Source: Acanthochromis polyacanthus (taxonomy: Eukaryota > Chordata > Actinopteri > Pomacentridae). Taken from it: a DNA stretch of 64,000 bases. Where the stretch lies: contig NC_067122.1 of the NCBI RefSeq assembly GCF_021347895.1, positions 35,558,215 through 35,622,214 of the forward strand, in the 5' to 3' direction. The notes under the pieces are model-generated. The model saw only the letters and a list, made by a program, of their open reading frames with translations, did not search any database and had not been told where the DNA came from. Made by a program: the position numbers and the translations under genes. Below are positions 10,506-22,398 of this stretch, one piece after another. The stretch's first letter is position 1, and every line of letters begins with the position of its first letter.

Positions 10506-12750
10506 TGTAATTTTATATACTGTATATATGGATACTATGTGCCGTTTGCAGTGCTGAATGACGGGTTAAAACATATTTTGTTACTCACACTTTTGCAAGT
10601 TAATGTTGCAAGTTAGTGCTGTGCAAGACACCAGAACTGAAATAAAATAAAATTTGCCTTGAGTACTCACGCTGTGACAATCATCCTTCTTGGAACAAAT
10701 TTAGGTCTTTGCAAGTCCCTTAGTCATTCAACTCAGGAGGTCCAGTGAAAACCCTGGGTCCTACAAATATAGTTTTGAAAATGCAGCCTCCAGGACTTTC
10801 ATAATGATTAGAAGATAGGTTAAGTTGAGGCACTAAAATAGCCACATTTAGGAAAATGTCTTGCTCTGGGTTTAAATATGACCCTTTCACTACATATTTG
10901 AAGCTTCTGCATTTTCTGGGTTACCAAGGTGACAAGTCCCGCCCCAGCTAATATATGATTGGTTGGATGAAAAGGAGTGGCAGTGAAGCAGTAAAATAAA
11001 TGACAAAGAGATGCTGATTCAAAATTTATTTGTGATACGTTACAAACAAACATCATCTGGTAGAAAATACATACAGTTCAGTTGTAAGGAAACACAAATT
11101 TTCAGTCACGGAGCTCAGTGAGCTTAGGGCTGATGATCAGATGGCCAGGAAACAGCAGAAACAGCAGCTACAGGGACGAATAATCCTTTCTGATAGCGTG
11201 CGATTGGAAAAACACGTAGGCCTACCTGCCTGATGAGGAGTGATTGCATTTCATTTAGGTGATTTAGTTAAAAATGTTTCAAAAAATAGTTTAATGTGCT
11301 TCTCAACTAAGTCAAACTGACAGAAGTTTTAAAAAATGGCCGAGAATGGAGCTGTCTTTTTGAACCGCCACTGCAGGAAAACAAAAGTGAAATTAGTAAC
11401 ATAAATGATGAAATATTTGCTGTAAAAAGGTGTCAATACAGAGAAGTGTGAAGGTATACTGTAATGACGCTGTGGCCAAGACAATTCGTACTTTTCATCA
11501 TACTATCCCAAAACACAGGCTGGTGGAGAGTTTACTTAATAACTGCTCCTCCTGTAAGTTTAGGATTCCTTTCAGGTGAAAATAAGAGGCTTGAAAGAAA
11601 AATAATAAAGTCCTCAGTCTGTTAACACCCTAAATAACAGTTGCTTTCACTCCTGTAAGTATCAGGGGAAATGTGGTGTGCTGGTCTGTTTTTAAACTGA
11701 CACACTGACAGTCCATCTGGACAGTTTTTCTGGGACGTTCATGTAGCTGGATGGAGCACAATTACTGTCTCATTCTAGTTAAAACTACAGAGCTCACAAA
11801 CATCACTTGACTCTTAGCAGTTTTTTTGCAGAGAAAAAAAATGCCAAACCATTCTTTTTTTATGACACAGAACAGCTTTTTCTGTACGAAGAAACTCAAG
11901 TTTTCCAGCAGAACCTGCAGGTTGGCGTGTCTTGGAAGACACTCAGTTTTTGCAATAAGCAGTTCTCACAATTTCCAAGCAGCACAATGCAAACAAATGT
12001 TGGGTCCTTCGACACAGCTGGGAGAAATGCATGGACTCCCACTGAAATTAGTTCGCATTATGAGAAACATGTCACTGGACATGATGGGTTGATGGAGAAA
12101 TTACAACAAAACAGGAGGTTAGAATGTAAACTTATGACTTGGAAAAACATGTGTAAACTAACAGCAGTTATCCAAAAGAGCTCTATTTAACTTGAACTTA
12201 CACCAGCAGTATTTTTTCTCCTGATTGTCACAAGTATAGCTGGAAAAAATCTTCGATGGTTTGCAACATATCACACAGATATCAGCTTTTGTTGCAGCTT
12301 ACTGATTTATAAAGTAAGTTGTATGTATAATGTGTAAATATTGGCAAATATTACATGGTGCTTCAATTAACACCAGCATCAGGGCTAAATGGATTGCTGC
12401 ATTAAGATTCTCATTTATCCACCTTTGTTTTGTAGTGCTGTGTGAGAAGCTTACCTACTCTGTAGTTGCCATACAACCAGAGCTCAGCCCAATGTTCCTG
12501 TGAAACTATTCTGAAACGCATGCTGAGTAGAATGTAATTTTGTTTTCAACTAAATATAATTTGAGATGACCAACAAAGTCTGTGTTAGGACGTAAATTTG
12601 TCTTTTTGTTGTTTGCTTTTGGTTTTCATTCACTTTCTATTTTAGTTTAGGCTCAAAAACTATGTGGCTACGGTTAGGAAAATATCGTGTTTTGTTAGAC
12701 ATTTTAAATAAATATACATCTTTACATGTTGTGACTTGGACACGTCATAA
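10506..12750. other. unassigned sequence, includes a dispersed repeat block
   Basis: No gene was recognised. Sequence around 10955-11090 (GCAGTAAAATAAATGACAAAG, then TTATTTGTGA...) resembles 19845-19960, so it belongs to an interspersed repeat of unknown class. A frame at 11807-12190 has no recognisable motif. Confidence 0.45.
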
Positions 12751-12846
12751 GGAGGCATCAATCTCACTAGTTATGCTGATGACATGCTACTGGTCATTGC
12801 CAAGGCCGATTGCTGCTCTTTTCAGCTGTACTTTAGACATTATTAG
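12751..12846 (+). pseudogene. reverse transcriptase scrap with YADD box
   Basis: A 31-codon frame reads GGINLTSYADDMLLVIAKAD. This is the catalytic YADD box of a non-LTR reverse transcriptase with its typical hydrophobic context. Nothing of the fingers or the upstream palm remains in frame. It stops directly before a Tc1-family terminal repeat at 12849. The LINE clade cannot be decided from so short a piece. Confidence 0.6.
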
Positions 12847-12848
12847 TA

Positions 12849-12993
12849 CACTCAACAAAAATATAAATGCAACACTTTTGTTTTTGCTCCCAATTTTTTA
12901 TGAGATGAACTCAAAGATCTAAAACTCTTTCCACATACATAATATCACCATTCCTCTCAAATATTGCTCACAAATCTGTCTAAATCTTTCTAC
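12849..12993 (+). mobile_element. lone terminal repeat of Tc1-like family D
   Basis: CACTCAACAAAAATATAAATG, preceded by TA (12847-12848), and the next 140 bp match the left end of the foldback element at 49937-51028. The opposite end is absent, so this is a single-end remnant. Confidence 0.75.
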
Positions 12994-13131
12994 AGGTGCA
13001 CCATCGAGAGCATCCTGGTGTACAGTCTGTGCCTGTGGTACACCAGCTGCACGGTGGCTCAGAGGGCCTCACTGCATAGGATCATCGACACGGCCCAAAA
13101 AAATCACAGACTGCCCTCTCCTCACACTTGA
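12994..13131 (+). pseudogene. LINE reverse transcriptase C-terminal scrap (L2/CR1-like)
   Basis: The frame reads RCTIESILVYSLCLWY, then TSCTVAQRASLHRIIDTAQK. This follows the pattern 'S.L...I.VWYGNC...R..LQR...TA' found near the C-terminus of L2/CR1-like LINE proteins. A stop follows at 13129. Together with 12751-12846 it may be one old LINE split by the Tc1-like end, although the amount of missing sequence between them is uncertain. Confidence 0.55.
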
Positions 13132-15213
13132 AGAGCTGCACCGCTCCTGTTGCCTCCGAAAGGCAGGAAAAATAACCTTCTCCGGTGCGCGTCTGGTGCG
13201 TCTTTGTGCGTCACGTTGTAACTCGTAGCTTTAGTTGGTTTTATCGTTTTTAGAGTTGTTTCTGGATTATAAATAATGTCCAAACGAACAAAAAAACTGA
13301 AATACTCTATTGAAGAGTTAGTTGAAGCCTGCACACGCAGAGATAGTGATGAGTCTGGAGATGAGCGGCTGGTGGAAGAGAGTGAAGTGTCGTCTATCGA
13401 CTCAGAAGCAGAGGAGCTTTTCCTACAGGGGAAAGACATCAGACTCGATAAGTAAGTACTCAGAATTGTTTTTTATAGTATAATATATTATTGTTTTGTA
13501 TTTATGTACACAATATAATGTTTTTTATTGTTTTATTTTACACCATAGTATAAGTTATCATACTACATTATATGACAGTATAGTATCTGTTTGACAGCAG
13601 TACAGCAGTAAGAGTTATTTTGGAGAAAATCTTGTTTTCTTTGTGTATTCGACCCTCATCTGGGGGGAGGTGTTGTTACCTGGGGGGAGTTGTGTTTCTT
13701 TCTTTGTTTCACGGAGTGAATTACTTGACTGTGAGACTGTAAGATGTAGAAATGCTGAATACTGGAACAATGGTAAAGTTTTATCTAGTTGTAAATCAGT
13801 GTTATTTGCTTATCTTCATACAACAGACCATCATCAAAGTCTGATGAAGACTAGGAGCCAGAGCCAACCACGTCTGCAGCTGCTTTTGCTGAAACAGCAG
13901 GGGTCCAACAGGACAGTACCTCTGGAGAAGAAGAGCCCCATCCCCCAACTCCAGCCAGAGGTGCAAAGAGTGGGAGAGGCAGGGGAAGGGGGAGAGGGAG
14001 GGGGAGGGGAGAAAGAAGAATTCCGAGCCCCAGTGACCAAGCCAGCACATCAGGGGAGAGATGGAATGATGTGGACGTTCCTGACATAGTGCCACCACAA
14101 ATAATCTTTTGTCCTAACCACACCCCAGGACCCCAGCTCATCATGACAGAAAATTATACACCTGTCCAACTTTTCCAGCTGTTTTTCAGCAACGCTGTTT
14201 TGCTCACAATTGTGTCAAACACAAACGAACATGGCTCTGCGCATTACTCCACGCCCTCAAATCCATGGAAAGCCATTGACTTGAAGGATATGTTTTGCTT
14301 CATATCAGTGTTGATTTACATGGGTGTGGTGAAGTGCTCATCCTATACAGATTACTGGCGGGGGAGGTGATCTGTACAGTTTACTATTTCCCAAAAGAGT
14401 CATGACAGGACGAAAGTTCCTGAAAATGATCTGGGCGCTCCATCTCAGCAGTGCGGCAATGGATGCTGAGAATGAGGGGAGAAGAGGCACTGCAGCCTAT
14501 GATCGGCTTGGAAAAATAAAGCCCCTTTATGATGACGTCAGGGAGGCCTGCAAGAGAAACTATCATCCTCGCCAGGAGATTTCCATTGATGAGAGGACGG
14601 TTGCTTCAAAAGCAAGGATTGGGCTGAAGCAGTACATGAAGAGCAAGCCTGTGCGATGGGGCTACAAGCTGTTTGTTTTGGCAGACTCCACGGCTGGATA
14701 TACCTGGGACTTCATTGTCTATGAGGGAAAGTCAACAGCTAACACAGGGAAAGGACTCAGTTATGAGTCGGTTATGGAGCTGCTAAAGCCCCAGTTGCTT
14801 GGCACAGGCTACAAGCTCTTCGTGGACAACTTTTACTCCAGTACCACACTCTTTCAGGACCTGCTAAAGATGAAGGTCTGGACATGTGGCACCATACGGA
14901 AAAATCGGATCGGGTTTCCCAGAACCACAGAGAACAGCCTGGATTCCAAGTCTCCCCGTGGCAGTGTGAGATGGATCAGCAAGGACTCCCTCCTCTATGT
15001 ACAGTGGAGAGACACAAGGGACGTCTCCCTCTGCTCAACATTCCACCCAGCACACACAGGGGAGACTGTCCGACGGCAGGTCCGGAGTGCAGATGGGCAG
15101 TGGGAAGTGAAAGACATCCCGGTTCCGCCAGTGGTCAAAGACTACAACCAGTATGTACTATATTCAACAGTGTTTCATGTCATATGAAATGTAGCAATTT
15201 ATATGCTTGATAT

Positions 15214-17032
15214 TGTCGTTCAGTATAGCCTTCTTTAACCCTTGCCTCAGGTTAAATCAGGACCAGCTCTCCGTTTAAAGGGTTAGATTCTATCTGCCTA
15301 TTAGTATTCCACCTAACAGGTTTCAGCAGAATAATTAAGCTGGTGTCGAGGAATACTCGCCTAGGTCCTAACTGTCTTCTTCCAAACGTCTTACCCCTCT
15401 TACTCCAATAAATACTCTCTTACTAAGCAGCCCTCCTAAGTAGTAGAATTGATTTATTGACCACGTTTGTTAACGACAGCTTTCCTCTTAAAACTGTGGC
15501 ACTTGTTGATATTCCTAGGTTCGTTTTAGAGGTTTGGAAAACTAACCTCAGGGGTAATGTTTAAATAACTAGTTGGATTAAAGTAACCTTTAAGAACCAT
15601 TAGATTTAATGCACACAATCAACTTAACTTTTTACCACTTTGCAGAATAGGTGAATCATAATCATTTCATTAGACTTCTCTTTAAATGCAATATAGCGTT
15701 TTATTAAGCAAGTTTTAGCAAGGGCACAGCATCAATTCATGATTAAACAATTTAATTATTTCTGATTATTTCAAACTAAACTAAACTAAGCTGAGCGTAC
15801 CTAAGAATCTTCTCTAATTAGTAAATTTAGGAGAGAGAGCGGACAGCCAGGCCTTAGCTGCCACGCCCGGTCTTGACCTGCGTCTAGTTGAACTCCTCCG
15901 TGGACCAGCAGACTCGGTACGAAGTCTTCTTTGTGGGCAGAGGGTGTTCTTCATAGGCAGGGGGAGTGGAGAGGTCCCGATAGCCAATCGTTGGTCTGGC
16001 AGTTATCTTTAGTAGCAGCTGGAACACAAGTGCGGGCGTCTCAGCTGTCTTCTCAGTCGGATGGTGGTGGTGGAAAGCCCCCGTCTCATCAGGCTGTGGT
16101 GGGTCACTGGGTCCTCCAGCCCCTGGAGTGGAGCAGCCCTCTGCTGCTGCCTCCTGTGCCTCTCTGGATGCCATGGGTGCTGTCTTCTCTTCATCTCTTT
16201 GGAAAACTGCAGACCTCTCAGGACTCTCCTTTCAGCAGAGTGTGGTCCTCGCTTGTTGAACAAAGTTAGAACAACTTTGCTTCCAACAATGTTCTCAGCG
16301 AACTCTGGAGCCTAAGTCCTGCGTTGTCTTCACGTCTCTTGGGCAAAAGGGTCCGGTGAAGATTCTTCAGAACTTTGGCGATGCTCTCCGGCAGCTCCGG
16401 CGAGCAGCATCTCTCCCCTCCAGGGGAGAACTCCCAATTCAGTGTCTGTGTCTCTGGGTTTTATACCCTAGCTTGACTTCAGCTTAGCACATACACATTT
16501 CTACACACAATTCTAACTAGTAGGTACGCCCAGGTAATTAATTCATAGGTTTAAGACACAACCTTCTTCCTATCACGCATACATCATTCTTTCCATCTTT
16601 TCTGTTAACACATCCACTTGTTACACACACTTCAGTTGTCATGACAATGTAGGCCTGAGCCCATCCTGTCATCCTGTGGAAACTCCAAGTTCCTCATTTC
16701 TGAGGAGACTTCTGCTTTTCCCATCCTGTCTGCATACAGCTCAGAACAGCACAGATTACTTCCATTCAAAACTCACTCAGTTACACTGAATCACTTCTTT
16801 AAATCATTTTTCTTAGCATGATCAAATAACTTATTTTAAATCATTCTCTTCTATAGCAATCATCATTTCCAGAATATATATCAGCCTATTAAAATCATTC
16901 TTGCATCAAGCATAAGCATAATCATGTGGTTAACTTATAGTTTCTCATTTTAACTTTTCATTGGTTTGCTTAAAGCTTTTATTTAGGTGGTGGTTGCTCC
17001 TGGGATCTCAAATAACTCGGCCCCACTTGACA
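15214..17032 (-). mobile_element. 1.8 kb solo LTR inside the piggyBac intron
   Basis: The block begins TGTCGTTCAG and ends CACTTGACA, flanked by the perfect 4-bp repeat ATAT (15210-15213 and 17033-17036). Removing it and one ATAT leaves a 113-bp intron. On the minus strand a TATAAAA (16465-16459) and several AATAAA signals support an LTR in reverse orientation, with about 570 bp of U3. The 1.2 kb after the TATA box is unusually long. It contains a 96-codon frame (16174-15884) with a PPAYEEHP motif, rich in Ala, Pro and Glu at its start. No gag, pol or env is present. An LTR retrotransposon or endogenous retrovirus source cannot be separated here. Confidence 0.75.
16459..16465 (-). promoter_or_regulatory. 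LTR TATA box
   Basis: TATAAAA on the minus strand within GGTATAAAACCC, inside the LTR. It is the expected position for retroelement transcription start about 25-30 bp further on, toward lower coordinates. Confidence 0.5.
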
Positions 17033-17564
17033 ATATGTATGTCTTAGTATATTTTTTCTCACTGTGTTCTTCTTCTGTCCATTCAGACACATGGGTGGAG
17101 TGGACCTGTCGGATGCCCTCATAGGGTTCTACAAGGTCCTCCACAAAACCAGGAAGTGGTACAAGACATTCTTTTATCATTTTCTGGACATCGCTATCGT
17201 GAATGCCTTTCTCCTCCACAAGGAGCTCGCCATTGCTAAAGGACAGGTGCTGATGAACCAAAAAGCATTTAGGGAGACCCTTGCACAGGACCTGGCAAGG
17301 ATGGGTTCTGTCCCCACAGACATGCCAGTCCAAGGCCCTGGTCCTGCTCCTGCTCCTGCTCCTGCTGCTGCTCCTGCTCCTACTCCTCCTACACATCACA
17401 GGATGATGTACATTAGTGGAGACAGCACTGCCGGCCGGCTAAAGTGCAGAAACTGCCACAGGAAGACACCCGTGAAGTGTGTCACCTGTGATGTTTTACT
17501 TTGCTTCCTGCCTGGACGGGATTGCTACAATGACTGGCATGTTGCCAACGATTTTTGGATTTAG

Positions 17565-19386
17565 TTTGATGTTGATATTTGTAAATAGGTTTTGTTTTAT
17601 TGTAAATAGTGTTTTGTTGTAGTTTATTAGCATGTTATTATTATATTTGATATTGTTCTTTTTACCATTTTTCATTGATAATTGTAAATACTATTTAGTT
17701 TGACTTATAAAAACAATTTATCACATCTAGCACTTCTTTTGACTCTTTTCTGTGCAAAAAGTTTGGCAAATGGTGTCAATTTTCATAAATGTGAGTAATT
17801 CTCATAGTGAATCTGGATATGGGATATGATTCCTTAGAGTGTAAGCTTTCCGTAGAGCCCAAATTTATAACTGTAGGTTGAAGCATTGAAGAACAGCAGC
17901 CTTTTTTTATCCAGTGTGCCGAAGTGTGCCATGGCTGTGCCGAAGTGTGCCAAATGGGGAATGCCTGTGCATATCTCTACAAATACATGTGTGAAACACT
18001 CATTTCTTGTAGTATTGCTCTGAAATTTTGACCTGAACTATGTAAGACCCCAGGCTGTTGCCTTTTTGTGTTTTCAAGCTCTCACAGTGCTGCCACACTT
18101 ATTTTCAGGTGTTATATTAGGGAAAAAAATTAGGCGAAAATAAAATTCATCCTAATTCAGTGTGTTCCAACATGAAATACTCTGTGCCAGTAGCACTTAG
18201 AATAATTCTGACTGCACTGGGTGAAAATTCAGGTTGTCAGCTTTCAAATGAGACCAGAACTATGCCTGTACTCCAAACAGTTCAAGAACAGCATTCAATT
18301 TACTTTGGGTACATCTTCAGTAGAAATTTCAGGCAAAAATTGACTGAAGCTTATAGGGTGGTATTAAAACCATGTAAACAAGGAAAAATCCTGGAGTGAT
18401 CCTGAATTCAGCTCAGTTTCAAGCCAAAAATGAAAAATAGAACTATTTTGTCATTTGTGATTTGTTACAAACACAATCAGACAAAAAATTACCAAAATGT
18501 AATTGAGAGTGTTGTCTAGCTGGACAGGAAGGTCATTTTGTGGAGACTTGGTTGCGGATTATAATGTTTAATTTTTAGATTTACAGAAACAAACAAAATC
18601 TGTCTGTGGTGTTCCTGCTGCTGCAATTTTTCAGGAAAAATGTGGAAATTCAACGTGTAAGACTCGGTGGTGATCAGAAAAGAGCTCCATCAACAGTAGG
18701 CCCCTCCAGTCCACACAGGGCTGCAGGGTTAAGATGCTGAATCATAAAGGGTGATTGTACTGACCAATGTGGAGCTGGAAAGTAAAGCAGGTCACATACT
18801 CCAGCTGAATGACAGCCAGCTGTAAAACCAGTAACTCCAAGCCTGCGTGCTTATCTACAAAAGGCAGAAACGTCTCTCTCTGTTCAGGCAGCATGTTGTG
18901 GTATCCGTGTGCTGCTCTGTCCTGCATGTTCGTACGGACACTGATGACATCAGAACAGCAGCAGACAAATTAGCCCCAAGCTACGCAGCAGAATGAACAC
19001 AACCCACGGTGACTAGAAGAAAGCAGCGTGAAAGGAACTATTAAAGGCCTCCACACGTCTTTCCATTATTATTTGCAGCTGCTTCCATCACACAGTCCAC
19101 AATAGCACAATATTTCATCCGACCGTTTCTGTGGGATCAAGATTTCACATCACTGAGAGTTTTATCGTGTCATAAACAAACTGCAGGTCCAGAAATATTG
19201 AAAGAGGTGACAAAGTTTATTCCACAAGAAACCAAAGGATCTTTTATTCCCACTGTCTCTCGTGGTCCTGCATTGCTGGTTAAAGCTGATCCTGGAACAT
19301 TCGTGGATCCCTAAGTGTGGTCTATTCTGTCGTATGTTTTTGATCTATGTGACAAGACTGTTGTCTTCCCCAATATGGAATCATTC

Positions 19387-19389
<3 letters not shown>
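17565..19389. other. unassigned, probably includes the piggyBac 3' end
   Basis: AT-rich sequence after the transposase stop, with no TTAA-flanked terminus that I can place. A short direct repeat (GTGCCGAAGTGTGCCA) occurs near 17920-17950. No other gene was seen. Confidence 0.45.

Positions 19390-19449
<60 letters not shown>
19390..19449. repeat. (TA)n microsatellite
   Basis: About 30 uninterrupted TA units, ending directly at the left end of a mariner-like remnant that targets TA. Confidence 0.95.
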
Positions 19450-19452
<3 letters not shown>

Positions 19453-19830
19453 GGTGTCCCAAAAATGTATGTACAGTTTAAATAATTGTAAACTAGGTGT
19501 TAATTATAATTCCTTTAATTTTCAACATGTAACAGAATTTACAAACATCATTCTATTGTCTCATTGTGTAGACTTTGTCTTTTAGGTATCCCCATAAAAA
19601 GAAGTCTAGTTAATTGAACCATTTAATTTGAATGTGACCTCATCACTCCACACAATCTTTGTGGGAAAGGGTGCATCGTTCCAAGTACCACTCACAATAC
19701 TGTACTCTTCGGTCTGGATCATCGTCATTAAGAGCATGGACTAATCTTGGAATGTAACTTTTCCATTGACAACGTTTCATGATGCGATGGACAGATGATT
19801 TTGAAATGCCTACCTCACGACTAGCAGGCA
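19450..19830 (-). mobile_element. mariner-like (IS630 group) remnant
   Basis: The left end is CAGGGTGTCCCAAAAATGTA, a terminal repeat type common in mariner-like elements. The minus strand reads [20 protein letters not shown], then [20 protein letters not shown], then [16 protein letters not shown], which contains the first catalytic Asp. An internal deletion jumps to [14 protein letters not shown] near the C-terminus. The second catalytic region and the right end are missing. A frameshift lies between EWYL and FPTK. It is similar in kind to the element at 59487-60756 but is not the same family. Confidence 0.75.
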
Positions 19831-19834
19831 GAAA

Positions 19835-20000
19835 AGGAGCAACAGGGAAGCAATAAAAGAAATGACAAAGATACGCTGTTTAGAAACTTATTTGTGAAAC
19901 ATTGTGAACAGAAAATCTGACAGAATATATGTTTCTCTTAAAATATAACAGGAAATGCAGTTTAGTGGAATGTGAACATAATTTCGTAGAGGGAGGGTTG
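19835..20000. repeat. dispersed repeat, related to 10955-11090
   Basis: Shares AAGCARTAAAAKAAATGACAA (with ambiguity codes) and the following TTATTTGTGA block with the earlier site. Class and limits are unknown. Confidence 0.4.
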
Positions 20001-20179
20001 GAAATGTACACATATGAAGTCATATAAGTCCTTTATCATCCTTCGTGCAGTGAGTTTTAAGCGCCATGCTAACCATGATAACGGCACTGAGTGGAGGTGC
20101 AGTGGACAAAAGTGTTACTTCCAACAGCTCTAAATAAATAGAGGATTGTCTTTAATTACTACATCTCCCTCAGTAGAGC

Positions 20180-20774
20180 CAGTGTTGCCAACTTAGCGAC
20201 TTTCTCGCTAAATCTAGCGACTTTTCAAAGCTCCTAGCGACTTTTTTTTTGTCAAAAGCAACTAGCGACAAATCTAGCGACTTTTTCTGCCGTTTTGGAG
20301 ACTCTGACAGGAAAACTCAGCTCATTCTGCAGTTACTGTTTTCAACAAGCAGCAGGTGCTGCTGTGAGCTTCTCCCCCTCCCAGAGCACAGGCTGTCAGT
20401 CCAGTAACCCGCAGCAGACCCAGTGAGGGGAGGGGAGACCCACATCACTCCGCGGCCAGACGGCAGATGAATCGCACATGCGCAGTCACTATAGATCCCA
20501 TCCAGACTTACGAAGCCATATAAACGAAAATGTTTCTTCACTGTCATGCTAAAATAAACCACAGCATTTAGCCTCTAGTGAAAAAACATATTTTGGGTGT
20601 TTTATACTCCTTTTTGGTCTCTTCCACAACGTTAGTCCTCTCTCCTATAACGTTGATTACAATTACATGCAAACTGGGAAATATGCAAAGTAGGCGATGA
20701 CGTCATTTAGCGACTTTTAGCGACTTTTAGGACAGCCAATAGCGACTTTCCTTACTGAGGAGTTGGCAACAGTG
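20180..20774. mobile_element. non-autonomous hAT with perfect 8-bp target duplication
   Basis: The ends are CAGTGTTGCCAACT and AGTTGGCAACAGTG. The flanks AGTAGAGC (20172-20179 and 20775-20782) are a perfect 8-bp duplication. Many TAGCGACTTTT units lie near both ends and are likely subterminal transposase-binding repeats. No transposase is encoded. Confidence 0.92.
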
Positions 20775-21036
20775 AGTAGAGCAGCAATAATCCACTTTCA
20801 AGACCAAACTTAACAACGCTGACAAGTAGCTGCTACACTTCGTTCTGCAGAACAACCGTCCTCTCTGCTGATTAAAGCAGAAACACTTCAGATTTATTCA
20901 ACAACACAATGTGCATTTTCTGGTTCACACTTTTGTTCCAAACCTTCTCACACATGCACTCGAAAACAAACATATGCATTAGGACATGAAATCGCTCGTT
21001 TGTTTCCACCCACTCCCACTTTTTTGAAGCATTTTA

Positions 21037-21038
<2 letters not shown>

Positions 21039-21121
<83 letters not shown>
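21039..21121. repeat. (CA)n microsatellite
   Basis: About 41 uninterrupted CA units. Confidence 0.97.
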
Positions 21122-21124
<3 letters not shown>

Positions 21125-21841
21125 GGATCACTTTCGGTTAGACTTCTAGTACAAGCCAGGCCTGCTTGTGTCTTAGCTTGGTTAGCTGGACCGTGAATTA
21201 TTTGCTGTGCTGGAACAACCCCTGGTAATATGATGAGAGCTCAGATGACTGGGCAGAGCACTCACACACTAATACAGACGTAGAAACATGCAGACGCAGA
21301 CACACTCCAACACAAAATGCGCTTGTCCAGATGCATATGTGTGCGTGGTCATGGACAAATCGCAGCAGACCACAGAGAGAAGCAGATGGCTGCAGAGATG
21401 AGAGCTGACAGCGGTGAGCTTTTAGTCAGAGAGTGTTTAGAGACCCACAGCAGCAGTCTGCACATGTGTTAGCTTTTATCGTGAACATGGTCAGTGCAGA
21501 CAGACCAGTTTAACTGCGCAGGTAATGGAAAAGCAGCTACACATGGCACCGCAACGTGAGGCGAAAAATCATCAGACCTTTGAGGTAATTGGGCTGAATA
21601 CATGTCAGTAAAGAGAAACTGAAGCTGTTATTTCAGCTGATCAGACATTTAGTGGAAGTATTATCCTTCAGGTGACAGTAAATGTGTATTAAAGTGCACA
21701 TCTCAGGTGAAAGTAGTAGAAAGCAAACCTGTGTTCAGCTCCACTGGACTGTGATCTGAGAGGATTCAAAAACATCAAGTTAAACTACAACAAATAATCC
21801 TCGGTGATTTCATTTTCGTGATCAAAACCAAAATGAAACGT
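21122..21841. other. unassigned sequence
   Basis: No gene or element was recognised between the microsatellite and the next inverted-repeat element. Confidence 0.5.
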
Positions 21842-21848
21842 AACATTT

Positions 21849-22398
21849 CAGCCCGGTCTCACGGGGATTCGTGAAACTGTCACGTCAGTTTTTGTTTCGG
21901 TTTCGTGCGCACCAACACGATGTCGTCATGTTTTTCGTGCCGCTCACCACGAGCGAAACCCGCTGTGGTAATCACATCTGAAAGTGGTTTATACCGGCGG
22001 ATTCATGACGATCTAAGCCACCGGACATCCGGCCGCAAACGCCAATGGACAGCTTAAATCGTCATGAATCCGCCGGTATAAACCACTTTCAGATGTGATC
22101 CGGCCGCTGTTGCGGCCGCAAACGCCGATGGACAGCTTAGATCGTCATGAATCCGCCGAATTTGCATAGGAATTTAAAGAATGTCCGGCGGCCGAAGCGG
22201 CGGCCGCGGCTGCAAACGCCGATGGACAGCTTAGATCGTCATGAATCCGCCGGTATAAACCACTTTCAGATGTGATTACCACAGCGGGTTTCGCTCGTGG
22301 TGAGCGGCACGAAAAACATGACGACATCGTGTTGGTGCGCACGAAACCGAAACAAAAACTGACGTGACAGTTTCACGAATCCCCGTGAGACCGTGTTG
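21849..22398. mobile_element. 7-bp-TSD inverted-repeat element, copy 2, rearranged
   Basis: It has the same ends as copy 1 (CAGCCCGGTCTCACGGGG ... CCCCGTGAGACCGTGTTG) and the perfect 7-bp flanks AACATTT (21842-21848 and 22399-22405). Unlike the other copies, the interior holds at least three copies of the block CGCCGATGGACAGCTTAGAT or its close variants in one direction and a partial one in the other, separated by GGCCGC-rich joints. The GGTTATGGTTAGG runs are missing. The size is still about 550 bp. Confidence 0.9.

Larger units (their letters stand above)
13276..17564 (+). pseudogene. piggyBac-like transposase, three exons, two lesions
   Basis: A PGBD-like transposase gene, in exons 13276-13451, 13827-15150 and 17087-17564. 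Donors GTAAGT and GTATGT and acceptors ...CAACAG and ...ATTCAG join in phase: DK|P and DYNQ|HMGGVDLSD. Exon 1 gives an acidic, Ser-rich N-terminus. Exon 2 gives a GRGRGR-rich linker and the catalytic core. Candidate catalytic Asp residues are kept in SIDERT, LADSTAG, FVDNFYSS and GGVDLSD. Exon 3 gives an APAPAP linker and a Cys-rich tail (CRNCHRKTPVKCVTCD) like the zinc-binding piggyBac C-terminus. Lesions are an in-frame TAG at 13852-13854 and a one-base shift in the G-run 14360-14364. The protein would be about 650 residues. TTAA-flanked ends were not found. Otherwise the gene is well preserved. Confidence 0.9.

Noticed and set aside
13802..14144. Overlapping minus-strand Leu/Pro-rich frames
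   Set aside because: They are antisense shadows of the GRGRGR-coding part of piggyBac exon 2.
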